A stretch of 17,065 bases of DNA, from positions 22,749-39,813 of the forward strand of contig DCAZ01000021.1 of assembly GCA_002313925.1 (NCBI GenBank), read 5' to 3'. The position numbers were made by a program, and so were the translations under genes. Positions 1 through 7,717 of this stretch are shown here, one piece after another. How positions within the stretch are numbered: position 1 is the stretch's first letter; every line of letters begins with the position of its first letter. Origin of the DNA: Gemmatimonadales bacterium UBA1120. GTDB lineage: Bacteria > Gemmatimonadota > Gemmatimonadetes > Longimicrobiales > Gaopeijiaceae. Under the pieces are notes generated by a model, which was not told where the DNA came from, ran no database searches, and saw nothing but the letters and a program-made list of their open reading frames with translations.

Positions 1-287
1 GCCTGATCCTTCGCCCGACCCTTTGGATACGCACTAAACGTCATTCCCAAATGTTCCGATATGCGTTTGAACTCTTTCCTTCGACGTGCTTCTTCTTTGC
101 TCGAATAGAAAAGCACGGCAAGGAACACTCCGAAGGCACCTAGGAAGACACCTAGTGTGAGACCAAAATTCTCCGTGTTAACACCGAACTGGAGCAACAA
201 CAGCAACAACACGAATACAATAAGTGCGACGACCTTCGTCTTTTTATATCTCCCAGCGGTCTTTTTAAGATCCTCTAGCATTTGCAT
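1..287 (-). CDS. Small two-helix membrane protein, 3' end outside window
   Basis: The frame opens with ATG at 287 (a second ATG lies at 281) and stays open to the window edge, giving about 95 residues. The first 18 residues are charged (MQMLEDLKK...). Two hydrophobic segments follow at roughly residues 19-32 (VVALIVFVLLLLLL) and 42-62 (LTLGVFLGAF...), then a strongly basic stretch (KEEARRRKEFKR) and the start of a soluble part containing HLGMTFS. I do not recognise the family. It looks like an inner-membrane protein with a cytoplasmic C-terminal domain, and the missing part could identify it. It starts 20 bases after the OPT transporter stop on the same strand and may be the last gene of that transcript. 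The ribosome site is weak (AGG about 10 bases upstream). Confidence 0.65.
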   Translation of the reverse strand, partial: MQMLEDLKKTAGRYKKTKVVALIVFVLLLLLLQFGVNTENFGLTLGVFLGAFGVFLAVLFYSSKEEARRRKEFKRISEHLGMTFSAYPKGRAKDQ

Positions 288-306
288 TTGAGTCGAACCT
301 CCAGGT

Positions 307-1899
307 TTAGCGTCTCGCCTGCCAGGCGCCACTCACGAAGCCGGTCAGAGCAGATCCAGCGATGAAGCCACCTGCCGCGATATACATCGGGCTTTCCGCG
401 TCCTTTCCGAATCTTCGGGTCAACTGGCTGCGAATAATTAATGCAACAACCGCCGTCCAGCCCGCAATCGGATTCAGGATCAATAGCCCGGTAGCGAGCA
501 AGACACCCAACTGCCGTGATGGACCTCCTACCCATTGAATCAGCGCTCCAGGGATCGCCCAAATAAGCAGCGACTTGGCAAGCAACGGATCCGCTCCTGC
601 TGAGATCGTAGCTGCAACCACACGATCGAGAGGTGGAATGAGATCTGCCTGGAAATAACTCTCATAAACCATCAGTACGAGCGCCCCGGCTACTCCGAAC
701 CCTATGAGTTCTGCCCAATACTGTTGCTTTCTCCCAGCACGTTCCCATTCCGGATCCCGACCCTTGCCTCGCAGAATCCAGCCAGCCTTGAGATCATAGC
801 CCATGTCGGCGAATGCCGGACCGGTCGAGGAAACAAATCCCACGAGAAGCGCCAGGGGAATCTCCGGGAATCCGACCAAGATCCCGATCACCAAAAAAAT
901 CAATGCAGTCGCGAAGGCGGGAAACCAGCCGGCGTGCATCGCTGAAAGTCCAACGACGAGTTCCGAAGCCAGAGCTGCAAAAGCCGCGAATACGATGAAC
1001 CCGAGAATCATGCCAACACTCATCTCGGAAGCCACTCCACCTGACAGAAGTAGGCCAGCTGCTGCCAAAGCGAATGCCATAAAACCAACCATCAATACCC
1101 GGTTCGTGCGCGAAGGACGCGAACCCTTAGCTCCACTGCTGTCGCTTAGATTGCCTCTTACGATCATCACCACCTGAATGAGGGCAACGGCACCGGCTCC
1201 GATCATCAACCCATGGGGCATATATATCTCACTCAGGTCGACCCCTATTACTGCTGGCGCGTAACCTCTGAGTAACAGGCCGACTGCAAACATGGAGAGC
1301 GCGTAGGCGTTCCCGATCCAGCAGACCCCAAAAACGTCCATCGGGATACCGAAGAGCTGCCCGATCCCGCCCACAGAGCCACCCGCTAAGAGGAGCCCTG
1401 CCCTCCGTCCTCCTTGGTCGCCAGCGATCAGGACTTCAGCTGTGGCAACACCGGAAGGCCAAAGTCCTGAGGCAGGATAGGCCGGTGAATCAAAGATCCG
1501 GTAAAGAATCGTCGCATCGATTACTAGCCCGGAAAATGCGCCTAAAAACATCGGGAGCACGAGATCTGGCCTACCCAGAACCCAAGGGATCCCTATCGGG
1601 AGCAGCAAAGCGTTCGCCCCCCCGAACGTTGCGCCCGATATGACTGTCTGTAAGAGGTTTTGGCGCTCTAGGCTACCGAATGGGCGGAATACCGCTAAGG
1701 GGATCCGGGCTAAGGTCATCGCCACGACCGCACCGATTACCGAACTATTTGGGGTGATTCCAACCCGGGTAAGAAGCTGAATACCGATCACGCCACCCAG
1801 GACGGCCATCAGCAGGCCCAAGGCTAGGGTAGCTGGCTCGAAGATCGAGGGATGCTTCCTGACCTCTCTAGTTACCTGATCGTCTGGGAAGTCGCTCAT
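307..1899 (-). CDS. OPT-family oligopeptide/small-molecule transporter
   Basis: A 530-residue polytopic inner-membrane protein with about 14 hydrophobic segments from residue 22 to the end and a soluble loop near residues 385-400 (GKGRDPEWERAGRKQQ). Sequence style and length match bacterial OPT (oligopeptide transporter) superfamily members. Visible landmarks are the glycine-rich first helices, the segment SGLWPSGVATAEVLIAGD near residue 145 and the GPAFADMGYDLKAGW stretch near residue 360. OPT proteins import peptides or metal chelates, usually by proton coupling. Its ATG overlaps the AroM-like stop as ATGA, so the two are almost certainly co-translated. Together with the divergent DUF917 and hydantoinase genes, it probably imports the substrate of that pathway. 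The substrate cannot be read from the sequence. Confidence 0.85.
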   Translation of the reverse strand: MSDFPDDQVTREVRKHPSIFEPATLALGLLMAVLGGVIGIQLLTRVGITPNSSVIGAVVAMTLARIPLAVFRPFGSLERQNLLQTVISGATFGGANALLLPIGIPWVLGRPDLVLPMFLGAFSGLVIDATILYRIFDSPAYPASGLWPSGVATAEVLIAGDQGGRRAGLLLAGGSVGGIGQLFGIPMDVFGVCWIGNAYALSMFAVGLLLRGYAPAVIGVDLSEIYMPHGLMIGAGAVALIQVVMIVRGNLSDSSGAKGSRPSRTNRVLMVGFMAFALAAAGLLLSGGVASEMSVGMILGFIVFAAFAALASELVVGLSAMHAGWFPAFATALIFLVIGILVGFPEIPLALLVGFVSSTGPAFADMGYDLKAGWILRGKGRDPEWERAGRKQQYWAELIGFGVAGALVLMVYESYFQADLIPPLDRVVAATISAGADPLLAKSLLIWAIPGALIQWVGGPSRQLGVLLATGLLILNPIAGWTAVVALIIRSQLTRRFGKDAESPMYIAAGGFIAGSALTGFVSGAWQARR

Positions 1900-2555
1900 A
1901 CGATTTGCGCGATCCCGGCTCCGACGAGTCTACGAGCGAGCAGTACCGGCTTTCCGGTTAAAGCAACGAGTGAAGTCCGCTGCGCTTCCGTGTAGCCCAT
2001 ACAATGCATCACGATGATGTCGCAATCACTTAGGGCTTGGGCTGCCGCGGGGAATTCATCTCCCTCATAAGGGGAGGCAGCAGCGAATCGCAATTCCTGG
2101 TCCGGTCTCGTCTTGTAGTGAAATTCTCGGCTCTGTTCTATCAGCGGAAGAAGGACACCAATACGATGTGCGTCGGCGCAAATCGCGTCGGTGCCGTGAT
2201 CAACTAGATGCTGCGCATCGAGAAAGAGCCCATCGAAGTGAAGATCCGAAAATTCACCTGTACAGAGTAAAACAACGGCCAGATAGTCCTCGGGACCGAT
2301 CCCATCGAGCATGTCCTGTAACCGACGCGCAATCCAGGATTTTCTGACGACCGCCTGCCTGCCATCCCCGAGCAGAGTAACGAGACGATGGTCAGAGGCC
2401 TCGGGACGCAGTCGTTCAATCTCTTCTTCGGATTCACCATCTAGGGCCCCAAACTCCTGCACTTGGATCGTATCCGGAAGCCAACGTGTCAGTTCCGGTA
2501 GGATGTCATTCCGCGGAGTCTGCCCTATGGTCAGGATAGCGAGGCTTGAATTCAT
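1896..2555 (-). CDS. AroM-family protein
   Basis: A 219-residue protein starting at ATG 2555; a TTG two codons upstream (2561) is the alternative, and neither has a strong ribosome site. The N-terminal LAILTIGQTPRNDILPEL is the AroM-family signature. Two cysteines sit in matching contexts, C98 in LLCTGEF and C185 in MHCMGY, which recalls the paired catalytic cysteines of the Asp/Glu/hydantoin racemase superfamily. AroM was named for its link to the E. coli aroL/aroM locus, but its reaction is not established. The stop overlaps the OPT transporter start (ATGA). Its place in a DUF917/hydantoinase/OPT set suggests racemisation or isomerisation of the imported substrate or an intermediate. The family call is secure, the function is inference. 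Confidence 0.85.
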   Translation of the reverse strand: MNSSLAILTIGQTPRNDILPELTRWLPDTIQVQEFGALDGESEEEIERLRPEASDHRLVTLLGDGRQAVVRKSWIARRLQDMLDGIGPEDYLAVVLLCTGEFSDLHFDGLFLDAQHLVDHGTDAICADAHRIGVLLPLIEQSREFHYKTRPDQELRFAAASPYEGDEFPAAAQALSDCDIIVMHCMGYTEAQRTSLVALTGKPVLLARRLVGAGIAQIV

Positions 2556-2609
2556 GGCCAACAGCTTATGTCGTCTGAGCGCACTGTGTCCACGAAAGTC
2601 TCTATTACC

Positions 2610-2638
2610 TTGTGACGCTTAAGGGCCGTCGGTATCCT
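2610..2638 (+). promoter_or_regulatory. Candidate sigma70-type promoter for the DUF917/hydantoinase pair
   Basis: TTGTGA at 2610-2615 (4/6 to TTGACA) and TATCCT at 2633-2638 (4/6 to TATAAT) are separated by 17 bases. This predicts a transcript start near 2645 and a leader of about 32 bases before the ATG at 2677. It lies in the 121-base divergent region shared with the AroM/OPT pair. I found no equally good promoter for the minus-strand pair. Confidence 0.35.
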
Positions 2639-2676
2639 CGCCCGATAGTCGACCAGATAGCTACTAGATGTCCTAA

Positions 2677-3765
2677 ATGAGAGAAATCACCGAACGAGAC
2701 CTCGAGTTACTGGCTACAGGAGCTTGGATCCTGGGCGCCGGCGGTGGCGGCGATCCCTATCACGCACTACTCGCGATGAAAAGGATCTACTCTAGTGGAA
2801 TGACTACATCGCTCATGGATCCTGACGATCTTGCCGATGATGCCAGGATCGCTGTGGTTTCGACGATGGGTGCACCGTTGGTTGGAGAAGAACGGCTAAC
2901 CGACCCCCGAGTGGCAGCCCGTGCTGTGCAAATGATGGAGGAGTACGTAGGGCACGGCTTTGATGCAGTTATGTCACTAGAAATCGGTGGAAGTAATGCT
3001 ATCCAACCCTTTATGGTTGCATCGTTTACCGGTCTTCCTGTGTTAGATGCTGATACAATGGGAAGAGCGTACCCGGAAGCTCAGATGAGTAGCTTCGCGA
3101 TCGGTGATCTTCGCCCCTACCCGCTGACCTTAGCCGACCCAAGAGGGATCGAGACTGTGGTATCCAAAGTACCGACTTGGAAATGGATGGAACGCATCAG
3201 TCGAAAGATCTGTACCGAGGTGGGCTCAACTGCAGCAACATGCAAGGCACCCCGCACCGGTCGTGAAGTGAAGGAGTGGGGTATACTCCGGACAGTTTCC
3301 CAGGCCATCAGCATAGGACGCGCGGTACATCAAGCGCGTCAGTCGAAAGAGAATCCGGTCCAAGCGGTGGTTGAATGCGAAGATGGCCGGATTCTGTTTG
3401 AAGGAAAGATCGTCGAAGTCAATCGGAGAACGACCGAAGGGTTCCTGCGTGGAAGCGTAGAGTTGGAAGGCCTTGAAGCAGACAAGGGTCATAAAATGAA
3501 GCTCGATTTCCAAAACGAGTTCAGCATCGGCTGGATCGACGAGGAACCGAGAGTCATGGTACCCGATATCATTACCGTTCTGGATTCAACGACCGGTGAA
3601 GCAATCGGAACAGAAGCCATACGCTACGGTCAGCGTGTTCAAATTCTCGTGCTGAGAGCCCCAGAAATCCAAACAACACCGAAGGGGCTCGAGCACGTGG
3701 GACCTCGTGCATTTGGATATGACCTGGACTTCGAATCTGTCTTTGCTGAGGGCCAAGAAGCGTGA
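2677..3765 (+). CDS. DUF917-family protein (S-methyl thiohydantoin desulfurase-like)
   Basis: A 362-residue soluble protein. The N-terminal LLATGAWILGAGGGGDPYHAL (residues 11-31) is the DUF917 glycine-rich signature, and SLEIGGSNAIQPF near residue 100 and LDADTMGRAYPEAQMSS near residue 127 are also typical, as is the length. From memory, the family is now described in Pfam/InterPro as S-methyl-thiohydantoin desulfurase-like (S-Me-THD), acting on hydantoin-type rings in thiohistidine breakdown. I cannot confirm that this member has that activity. There is no clear Shine-Dalgarno sequence before the ATG, and an ATG 7 bases upstream runs straight into a stop. The last codon overlaps the hydantoinase GTG (GTGA), so the two proteins are probably made together and may act on the same substrate. 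Confidence 0.85.
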   Translation: MREITERDLELLATGAWILGAGGGGDPYHALLAMKRIYSSGMTTSLMDPDDLADDARIAVVSTMGAPLVGEERLTDPRVAARAVQMMEEYVGHGFDAVMSLEIGGSNAIQPFMVASFTGLPVLDADTMGRAYPEAQMSSFAIGDLRPYPLTLADPRGIETVVSKVPTWKWMERISRKICTEVGSTAATCKAPRTGREVKEWGILRTVSQAISIGRAVHQARQSKENPVQAVVECEDGRILFEGKIVEVNRRTTEGFLRGSVELEGLEADKGHKMKLDFQNEFSIGWIDEEPRVMVPDIITVLDSTTGEAIGTEAIRYGQRVQILVLRAPEIQTTPKGLEHVGPRAFGYDLDFESVFAEGQEA

Positions 3766-5303
3766 GACGCATTGGGGTCGATGTAGGTGGCACGAACACC
3801 GACGCTGTGCTGGTGGATACTGATCGTGTGCTCGCTGCAGTAAAGAGACCGACGAGCGAAGATGTGACGTCAGGCATCGTCTCTGCCTTAACCGCTTTAC
3901 TTGATGAACTAGGAGGTGGGCCCGGACAACTCGATGCCGTTGTCATCGGGACAACGCACTTCACGAATGCAGTCGTCCAACACCGTAACCTAGAACACAT
4001 CGGTGCACTCCGGATCGGGCTGCCGAGCGGCGCAGCGCTTCCACCATTTGCAGATTGGCCGAAAGACTTAGCTAGGCACGTACAGGGTAGCGTCATCATG
4101 GTGGAAGGCGGACACGAGTATGATGGCCGCCCTTTCATGCCCCTGAACGAATCTGATATTCGCCAAGCTGCCAAGAGATTCCAAGATGAGGGAATCGACT
4201 CCGTGGCCATCGTTGCTGTCTTCTCTCCACTCACCTCGGAATGTGAAGAACGCGCTGCCGAAATTCTTCGTGAAGTCAGTCCTGATGTAAAGCTGACACT
4301 TTCCCATAACTTGGGGCGTGTAGGGCTACTCGAACGTGAAAACGCGGCATTACTGAATGCCAGTCTTCGCCGACTCGCACAGTCCACAACCCTTGCCTTT
4401 ACTGAGGCTTTGGGCACGAGTGGGATTGAAGCACCTCTTTATATGACTCAGAACGATGGAACCGTAATGCGGGCTGATCAGGCTGAGGCTTTCCCGGTGT
4501 ACTCGTTCTCTTCGGGACCAACGAATAGCATGAGAGGCGCGGCCCATCTTTCAGGGCTCAACGACGCGATGGTCGTAGATGTAGGGGGTACAACCACAGA
4601 CATCGGCCACCTCAAGGCGGGATTTCCCAGGGAAGCAAATACCGTAGTCGAGATCGGTGGTGTAAGAACCTTATTTCGTATGCCGGATTTGCTCTCGATC
4701 GGGTTAGGTGGTGGCTCACTTGTCGACACCGAATATCACACAGTAGGACCTGTAAGCGTGGGATACGGCCTTACTACTGAAGCTCTTGTGTTCGGAGGTG
4801 ACCAGCTTACAGCAACAGACGTGGGTGTCGCTGCCGGGCTAAGCGAGATCGGCTCTTCTCCATCATCAGCAGATCATCTAGATGAAGGAGTTGTCAGCTG
4901 GGCCTTGGATAGAATCCATGAAATGATTGAAAGGAATGTCGACCGCATGAAAGTGGACGCACTCCCTATTCCCCTTATCGCAGTCGGTGGTGGTGCGTTC
5001 CTGGTCCCTGATTCGATTCCCGGCATCAGTGAGGTTGTTCGACTTGAGCACGGCGGAGTCGCGAACGCGGTCGGTGCGGCGATCGCTCAGGTTAGTGGTG
5101 AAGTTGATCAAGTTTTTAGCGGTCTCGGACGAGAAGAAGCCTTAGAAAGAGCTTCTGATATTGCCCGTGATCGGGCCATCTCAGCAGGAGCAGATCCTGA
5201 GCACCTACGTGTGGTAGATATTGAAGACCTCCCCCTCGCATACTTACCTGGAGATGCTCGCCGAGTACGTGTGAAGGTAGTCGGCGAGACCGTATCAGAC
5301 TAA
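3762..5303 (+). CDS. Hydantoinase/oxoprolinase (HyuA-like), short form
   Basis: A 513-residue protein starting at GTG 3762, overlapping the DUF917 stop by four bases. The actin-like ATPase phosphate motifs of the hydantoinase A/5-oxoprolinase family are clear: GVDVGGTNTD (residues 5-14), VVDVGGTTTDIG (271-282), GLGGGSLV (314-321) and AVGGGAFLVP near residue 410. RVGLLERENAALLNA (186-200) is also typical. The family opens hydantoin or 5-oxoproline rings using ATP. At 513 residues it lacks the C-terminal region of the roughly 700-residue HyuA enzymes; shorter versions are usual beside DUF917 genes. I found no HyuB-like partner, so DUF917 may take that place. Ring-opening of a small cyclic amide is the best guess. 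Confidence 0.88.
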   Translation: MRRIGVDVGGTNTDAVLVDTDRVLAAVKRPTSEDVTSGIVSALTALLDELGGGPGQLDAVVIGTTHFTNAVVQHRNLEHIGALRIGLPSGAALPPFADWPKDLARHVQGSVIMVEGGHEYDGRPFMPLNESDIRQAAKRFQDEGIDSVAIVAVFSPLTSECEERAAEILREVSPDVKLTLSHNLGRVGLLERENAALLNASLRRLAQSTTLAFTEALGTSGIEAPLYMTQNDGTVMRADQAEAFPVYSFSSGPTNSMRGAAHLSGLNDAMVVDVGGTTTDIGHLKAGFPREANTVVEIGGVRTLFRMPDLLSIGLGGGSLVDTEYHTVGPVSVGYGLTTEALVFGGDQLTATDVGVAAGLSEIGSSPSSADHLDEGVVSWALDRIHEMIERNVDRMKVDALPIPLIAVGGGAFLVPDSIPGISEVVRLEHGGVANAVGAAIAQVSGEVDQVFSGLGREEALERASDIARDRAISAGADPEHLRVVDIEDLPLAYLPGDARRVRVKVVGETVSD

Positions 5304-5389
5304 AGATCGATCTGTAAGACGACACCCGCCCTGTGCGCGTTCGAGCAGTAAGTACCCTGAAATGGCAGAGAGACTTGGGGGTTGGAACG

Positions 5390-6379
5390 TTAACGCGCAA
5401 AAAGTCGAATAGGTTCCAAGTGTCGTGGAATGATCAGTCGTGAGTCAGGTGATGCCTCACGTACCTCCGCAGAAAAGGCTTCGACCCACTCAGTTCGGTA
5501 CGCAATAGTGGATCCATAGGGAGCCTGGAAATTATCCGCGTGAGTTGGCATCACCACTTCCGGAAAACCAAGCGCTCTCATTAGGCGAGGTGTGTATTCG
5601 TAGATTTCCAGATGTGAAGGGGCCGCCCCGATGAGCGCGATATCAGGCCTAAGGCCCTCTATCTGCCGCTCGATAAAATTCATCGATCCCATAGTTACGA
5701 CATCATGCCCCGCGATCCGAACAAGAAACATCAACGAACCACCCTCAACGAGCTGGGATATCCTAAGAGGACGTGTGGCCCCCTGTTCTACTACCCGAGA
5801 TTGGTAATACCGCTTATCGCTCAATGGGCTGTGAAGGCTCGGGATCACCCGGATTGAAACGTCCCCAAAATCGTAGTCCTCACCACCTCGGACCGTAATC
5901 AACTGTATATCAGGAACTCCGTACGCCCGCATAATGTTGATCGTTGTTTCATGCCCAATCACCACCGCTCCGGTACGGTGTGCGATGTAGGGCACATCCA
6001 TCACGTGATCGGGGTGGGCATGTTGGACTAAGATGAAGTCAGCCTGGTCGATCTGTGCGTCAATGACATCAACATCACTAAAGAGCGTATCAGCTCGAGT
6101 GTAGCTCGGTCGGGTATCAGTCGGATCCCAGCTGTCCGGGGATCCGTACTTCGCACGGGTCAAATACGGATCCACCAAGACCACGACGGTGTCTCCCGAA
6201 GCTTCGGTTATTGCCGACATTTCCCAACCAGCCGCACCGAAGTAGCGGAAAGTGAGGCTGTCATCTCTAGGGGGGCCTGAAACAGTTTCAGTCTCGGGTG
6301 ACTCTGATGGGTAGCATCCCAGACTCATCGCCACCATGACAAGGAGAACAACCCTCCCTGCCGCGTCCAGGCGTTTCAT
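5390..6379 (-). CDS. Metallo-beta-lactamase-fold hydrolase, lipoprotein (UlaG-like)
   Basis: A 329-residue protein. Residues 1-21 form a lipoprotein signal ending in SLGC, with C22 the likely lipidated cysteine, so it probably sits in the envelope facing the periplasm. The metal-binding motif HAHPDH is at residues 120-125, with further candidate ligands H183 (PSLHSP) and H280 (MPTHADN). The domain starts with LTFRYFGAAGWEM, as in UlaG-type members. The strand that normally carries the metal-bridging Asp reads TMGSMNF (230-236) with no Asp. The enzyme could therefore bind metal unusually or use another residue. Its ATG overlaps the stop of the CPBP protease (ATGA), so the two are co-translated. 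Substrate unknown; a phosphoester or lactone hydrolase is plausible. Confidence 0.82.
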   Translation of the reverse strand: MKRLDAAGRVVLLVMVAMSLGCYPSESPETETVSGPPRDDSLTFRYFGAAGWEMSAITEASGDTVVVLVDPYLTRAKYGSPDSWDPTDTRPSYTRADTLFSDVDVIDAQIDQADFILVQHAHPDHVMDVPYIAHRTGAVVIGHETTINIMRAYGVPDIQLITVRGGEDYDFGDVSIRVIPSLHSPLSDKRYYQSRVVEQGATRPLRISQLVEGGSLMFLVRIAGHDVVTMGSMNFIERQIEGLRPDIALIGAAPSHLEIYEYTPRLMRALGFPEVVMPTHADNFQAPYGSTIAYRTEWVEAFSAEVREASPDSRLIIPRHLEPIRLFAR

Positions 6380-7272
6380 GCCTGCAATCCTAGGGGCGAC
6401 TTCTCGAATTCTTTATGCAAGATGAAAACACAACCCAGCGTGACAACGATCGATCCGAAGATCAACAAGACATAGTTCGTCATTCCACCAAGAACTTCTG
6501 CGTACGACATGTCGATCGCTTCCTCTACATCTATGAAATAACTCTCAGCAAAAGCTGTAAGATTGAACGAAGCATGGATGAGAATGGTGGCCAAGACACT
6601 TCGGGTATGGACATAGACCCAACCCATAAAACCACCCACGAGCGCACCTCCAACAAACTGTGCGGGATTGAGATGGATTAGACCAAACAGCAGGCTCGAA
6701 ACGACTATGGCCTTGGTAGGAGAATAGATTCTTAGGAGACCATCTAGCATGATCCCCCGGAAGATCAGTTCTTCTAGAATTGGCGCAGCAATCACCAGGG
6801 CTATGAACATCAAAAGCCCCTGATCGCTGGCCATCTCCAGGACCATCTCACGTATCATCTCACGGAAAAAATCCGTCATTGGAACCAATTCAACGAGAGG
6901 ACCTGCGATGCCCAGATTCAGTGGTATGGCAACGAGTACGATCAGGGGAATGATTCTTCGATTTTCAATACTCAGATTGAATGAACTGATGTTCGTTTTC
7001 TTCTTCCTTATATGATAGATGATCCAGCAAGGAATGCCGGTACCCAGTAGTGTGGCTATGAGAACTTGAGCGCCGAAGCTCATATCACTAGGGTCGGGGC
7101 CAAAGAACCAAAGAAGGGGGACCAGAATCACAGTTGTCGCAATCATGATCCCAAGAATCCCCCAGCTCTGAGCTATGCTTGGATAATTCTCTGCCGGGTA
7201 CCCACAGTGTGGACAGGTTTCCGCTCTCGTCGAGACGTTACCACCGCATTCTAAACACTGTACGATTGCCAT
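6376..7272 (-). CDS. CPBP (CAAX/Abi) intramembrane endopeptidase with N-terminal zinc ribbon
   Basis: A 298-residue protein. Residues 6-23 hold a zinc ribbon with C6, C9, C20 and C23 (CLECG...CPHCG). About eight hydrophobic segments follow. The CPBP/Rce1 catalytic motifs are all present: EELIFRG (E166, E167, R171), FGLIHL (H199) and IHASFN (H232, N236). The family cleaves within or near the membrane, using the paired glutamates and histidines. The cytoplasmic zinc ribbon may recruit a substrate or sense the membrane surface. It overlaps the following lipoprotein hydrolase as ATGA, and it lies 23 bases after the 91-residue orphan gene. The ribosome site (AGAGG) is unusually close to the ATG. 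Family confident, substrate unknown. Confidence 0.9.
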   Translation of the reverse strand: MAIVQCLECGGNVSTRAETCPHCGYPAENYPSIAQSWGILGIMIATTVILVPLLWFFGPDPSDMSFGAQVLIATLLGTGIPCWIIYHIRKKKTNISSFNLSIENRRIIPLIVLVAIPLNLGIAGPLVELVPMTDFFREMIREMVLEMASDQGLLMFIALVIAAPILEELIFRGIMLDGLLRIYSPTKAIVVSSLLFGLIHLNPAQFVGGALVGGFMGWVYVHTRSVLATILIHASFNLTAFAESYFIDVEEAIDMSYAEVLGGMTNYVLLIFGSIVVTLGCVFILHKEFEKSPLGLQA

Positions 7273-7295
7273 CCTCTGAGTTCGATCGAGTTCAG

Positions 7296-7571
7296 TTAGG
7301 GATCAAAACGCCGGTCTATAACAAAAACCTTTACCGATTCTCTATCGACACCGTCTCCCTCCATAGCCTCTGCAGACTCCGGAGAACCCAGGACCTCAAA
7401 GAAGGCATCTAGATCGTCCGCATGAAATATGCACGCAACGTGTTCCTCATCGGTTGAACCTAAATCAACCTTGCTAATTGTCTGCTTTAGAAAAAGATCG
7501 CCGTGGGTCCTGAACTTTTCTTCCCACTCTGCGACATCGTCGACCTGCGCGGTGACTACGACCATCGACAT
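7296..7571 (-). CDS. 91-residue protein of unknown function, possible ferredoxin-like/ABM fold
   Basis: A short soluble protein beginning MSMVVVTAQVDDVAEWEEKF, with a good Shine-Dalgarno (GGAGG) 8 bases before the ATG. The pattern of an initial beta strand, a helix starting with D-x-x-x-W, a strand (EHVACIFHADD), a helix and a final strand (SVKVFVIDRRF) suggests a dimeric alpha-beta barrel or ferredoxin-like fold. That is a guess from predicted secondary structure. It is strongly acidic in the second half. It precedes the CPBP/MBL pair by 23 bases on the same strand and is probably transcribed with it. I do not assign a function. Confidence 0.65.
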   Translation of the reverse strand: MSMVVVTAQVDDVAEWEEKFRTHGDLFLKQTISKVDLGSTDEEHVACIFHADDLDAFFEVLGSPESAEAMEGDGVDRESVKVFVIDRRFDP

Positions 7572-7600
7572 TTAAATGACCTCCATCCGGGGGGGTCTCA

Positions 7601-7620
7601 AGCTTCAGGACGGCGAAGCT
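7601..7620. repeat. Inverted repeat in the 5' leader of the 91-residue gene
   Basis: AGCTTC (7601-7606) and GAAGCT (7615-7620) form a perfect 6-bp dyad with an 8-base loop. It lies 29 bases upstream of the start codon at 7571, just before a C-rich run on the minus strand. It could be a leader hairpin or an operator half-site pair. There is no U-tract. Confidence 0.3.
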
Positions 7621-7652
7621 ATGGCACTACCTCATCTAAGAACAAGAAGACC

Positions 7653-7682
7653 GGAGTCTGCTTGGATGCCCTACAGGACTCC
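7653..7682 (-). terminator. Weak terminator-like hairpin after the DUF805 gene
   Basis: GGAGTC (7653-7658) pairs with GACTCC (7677-7682), extended inward by two base pairs past a bulge. It begins 35 bases after the DUF805 stop on the minus strand and is followed by a pyrimidine-rich CGGTCTTCTTGTTCTT. The loop is large and there is no clean T-run, so this is a weak candidate. Confidence 0.3.
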
Positions 7683-7717
7683 AGTGTACCAGGAGATTTG
7701 GGCTCATAGATAATGGC

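Noticed and set aside
3572..4417. Long minus-strand open frame of 281 codons antisense to the DUF917 and hydantoinase genes
   Set aside because: It has no recognisable domain and is Ser/Arg/Pro-rich. It is a shadow of two strong genes on the other strand.
5335..5398. GCGCGTT and AACGCGC arms between the convergent hydantoinase and MBL genes as a bidirectional terminator
   Set aside because: The arms are 7 bases with a 50-base loop and no T-run, and one arm lies within the MBL coding end. Too weak to call.
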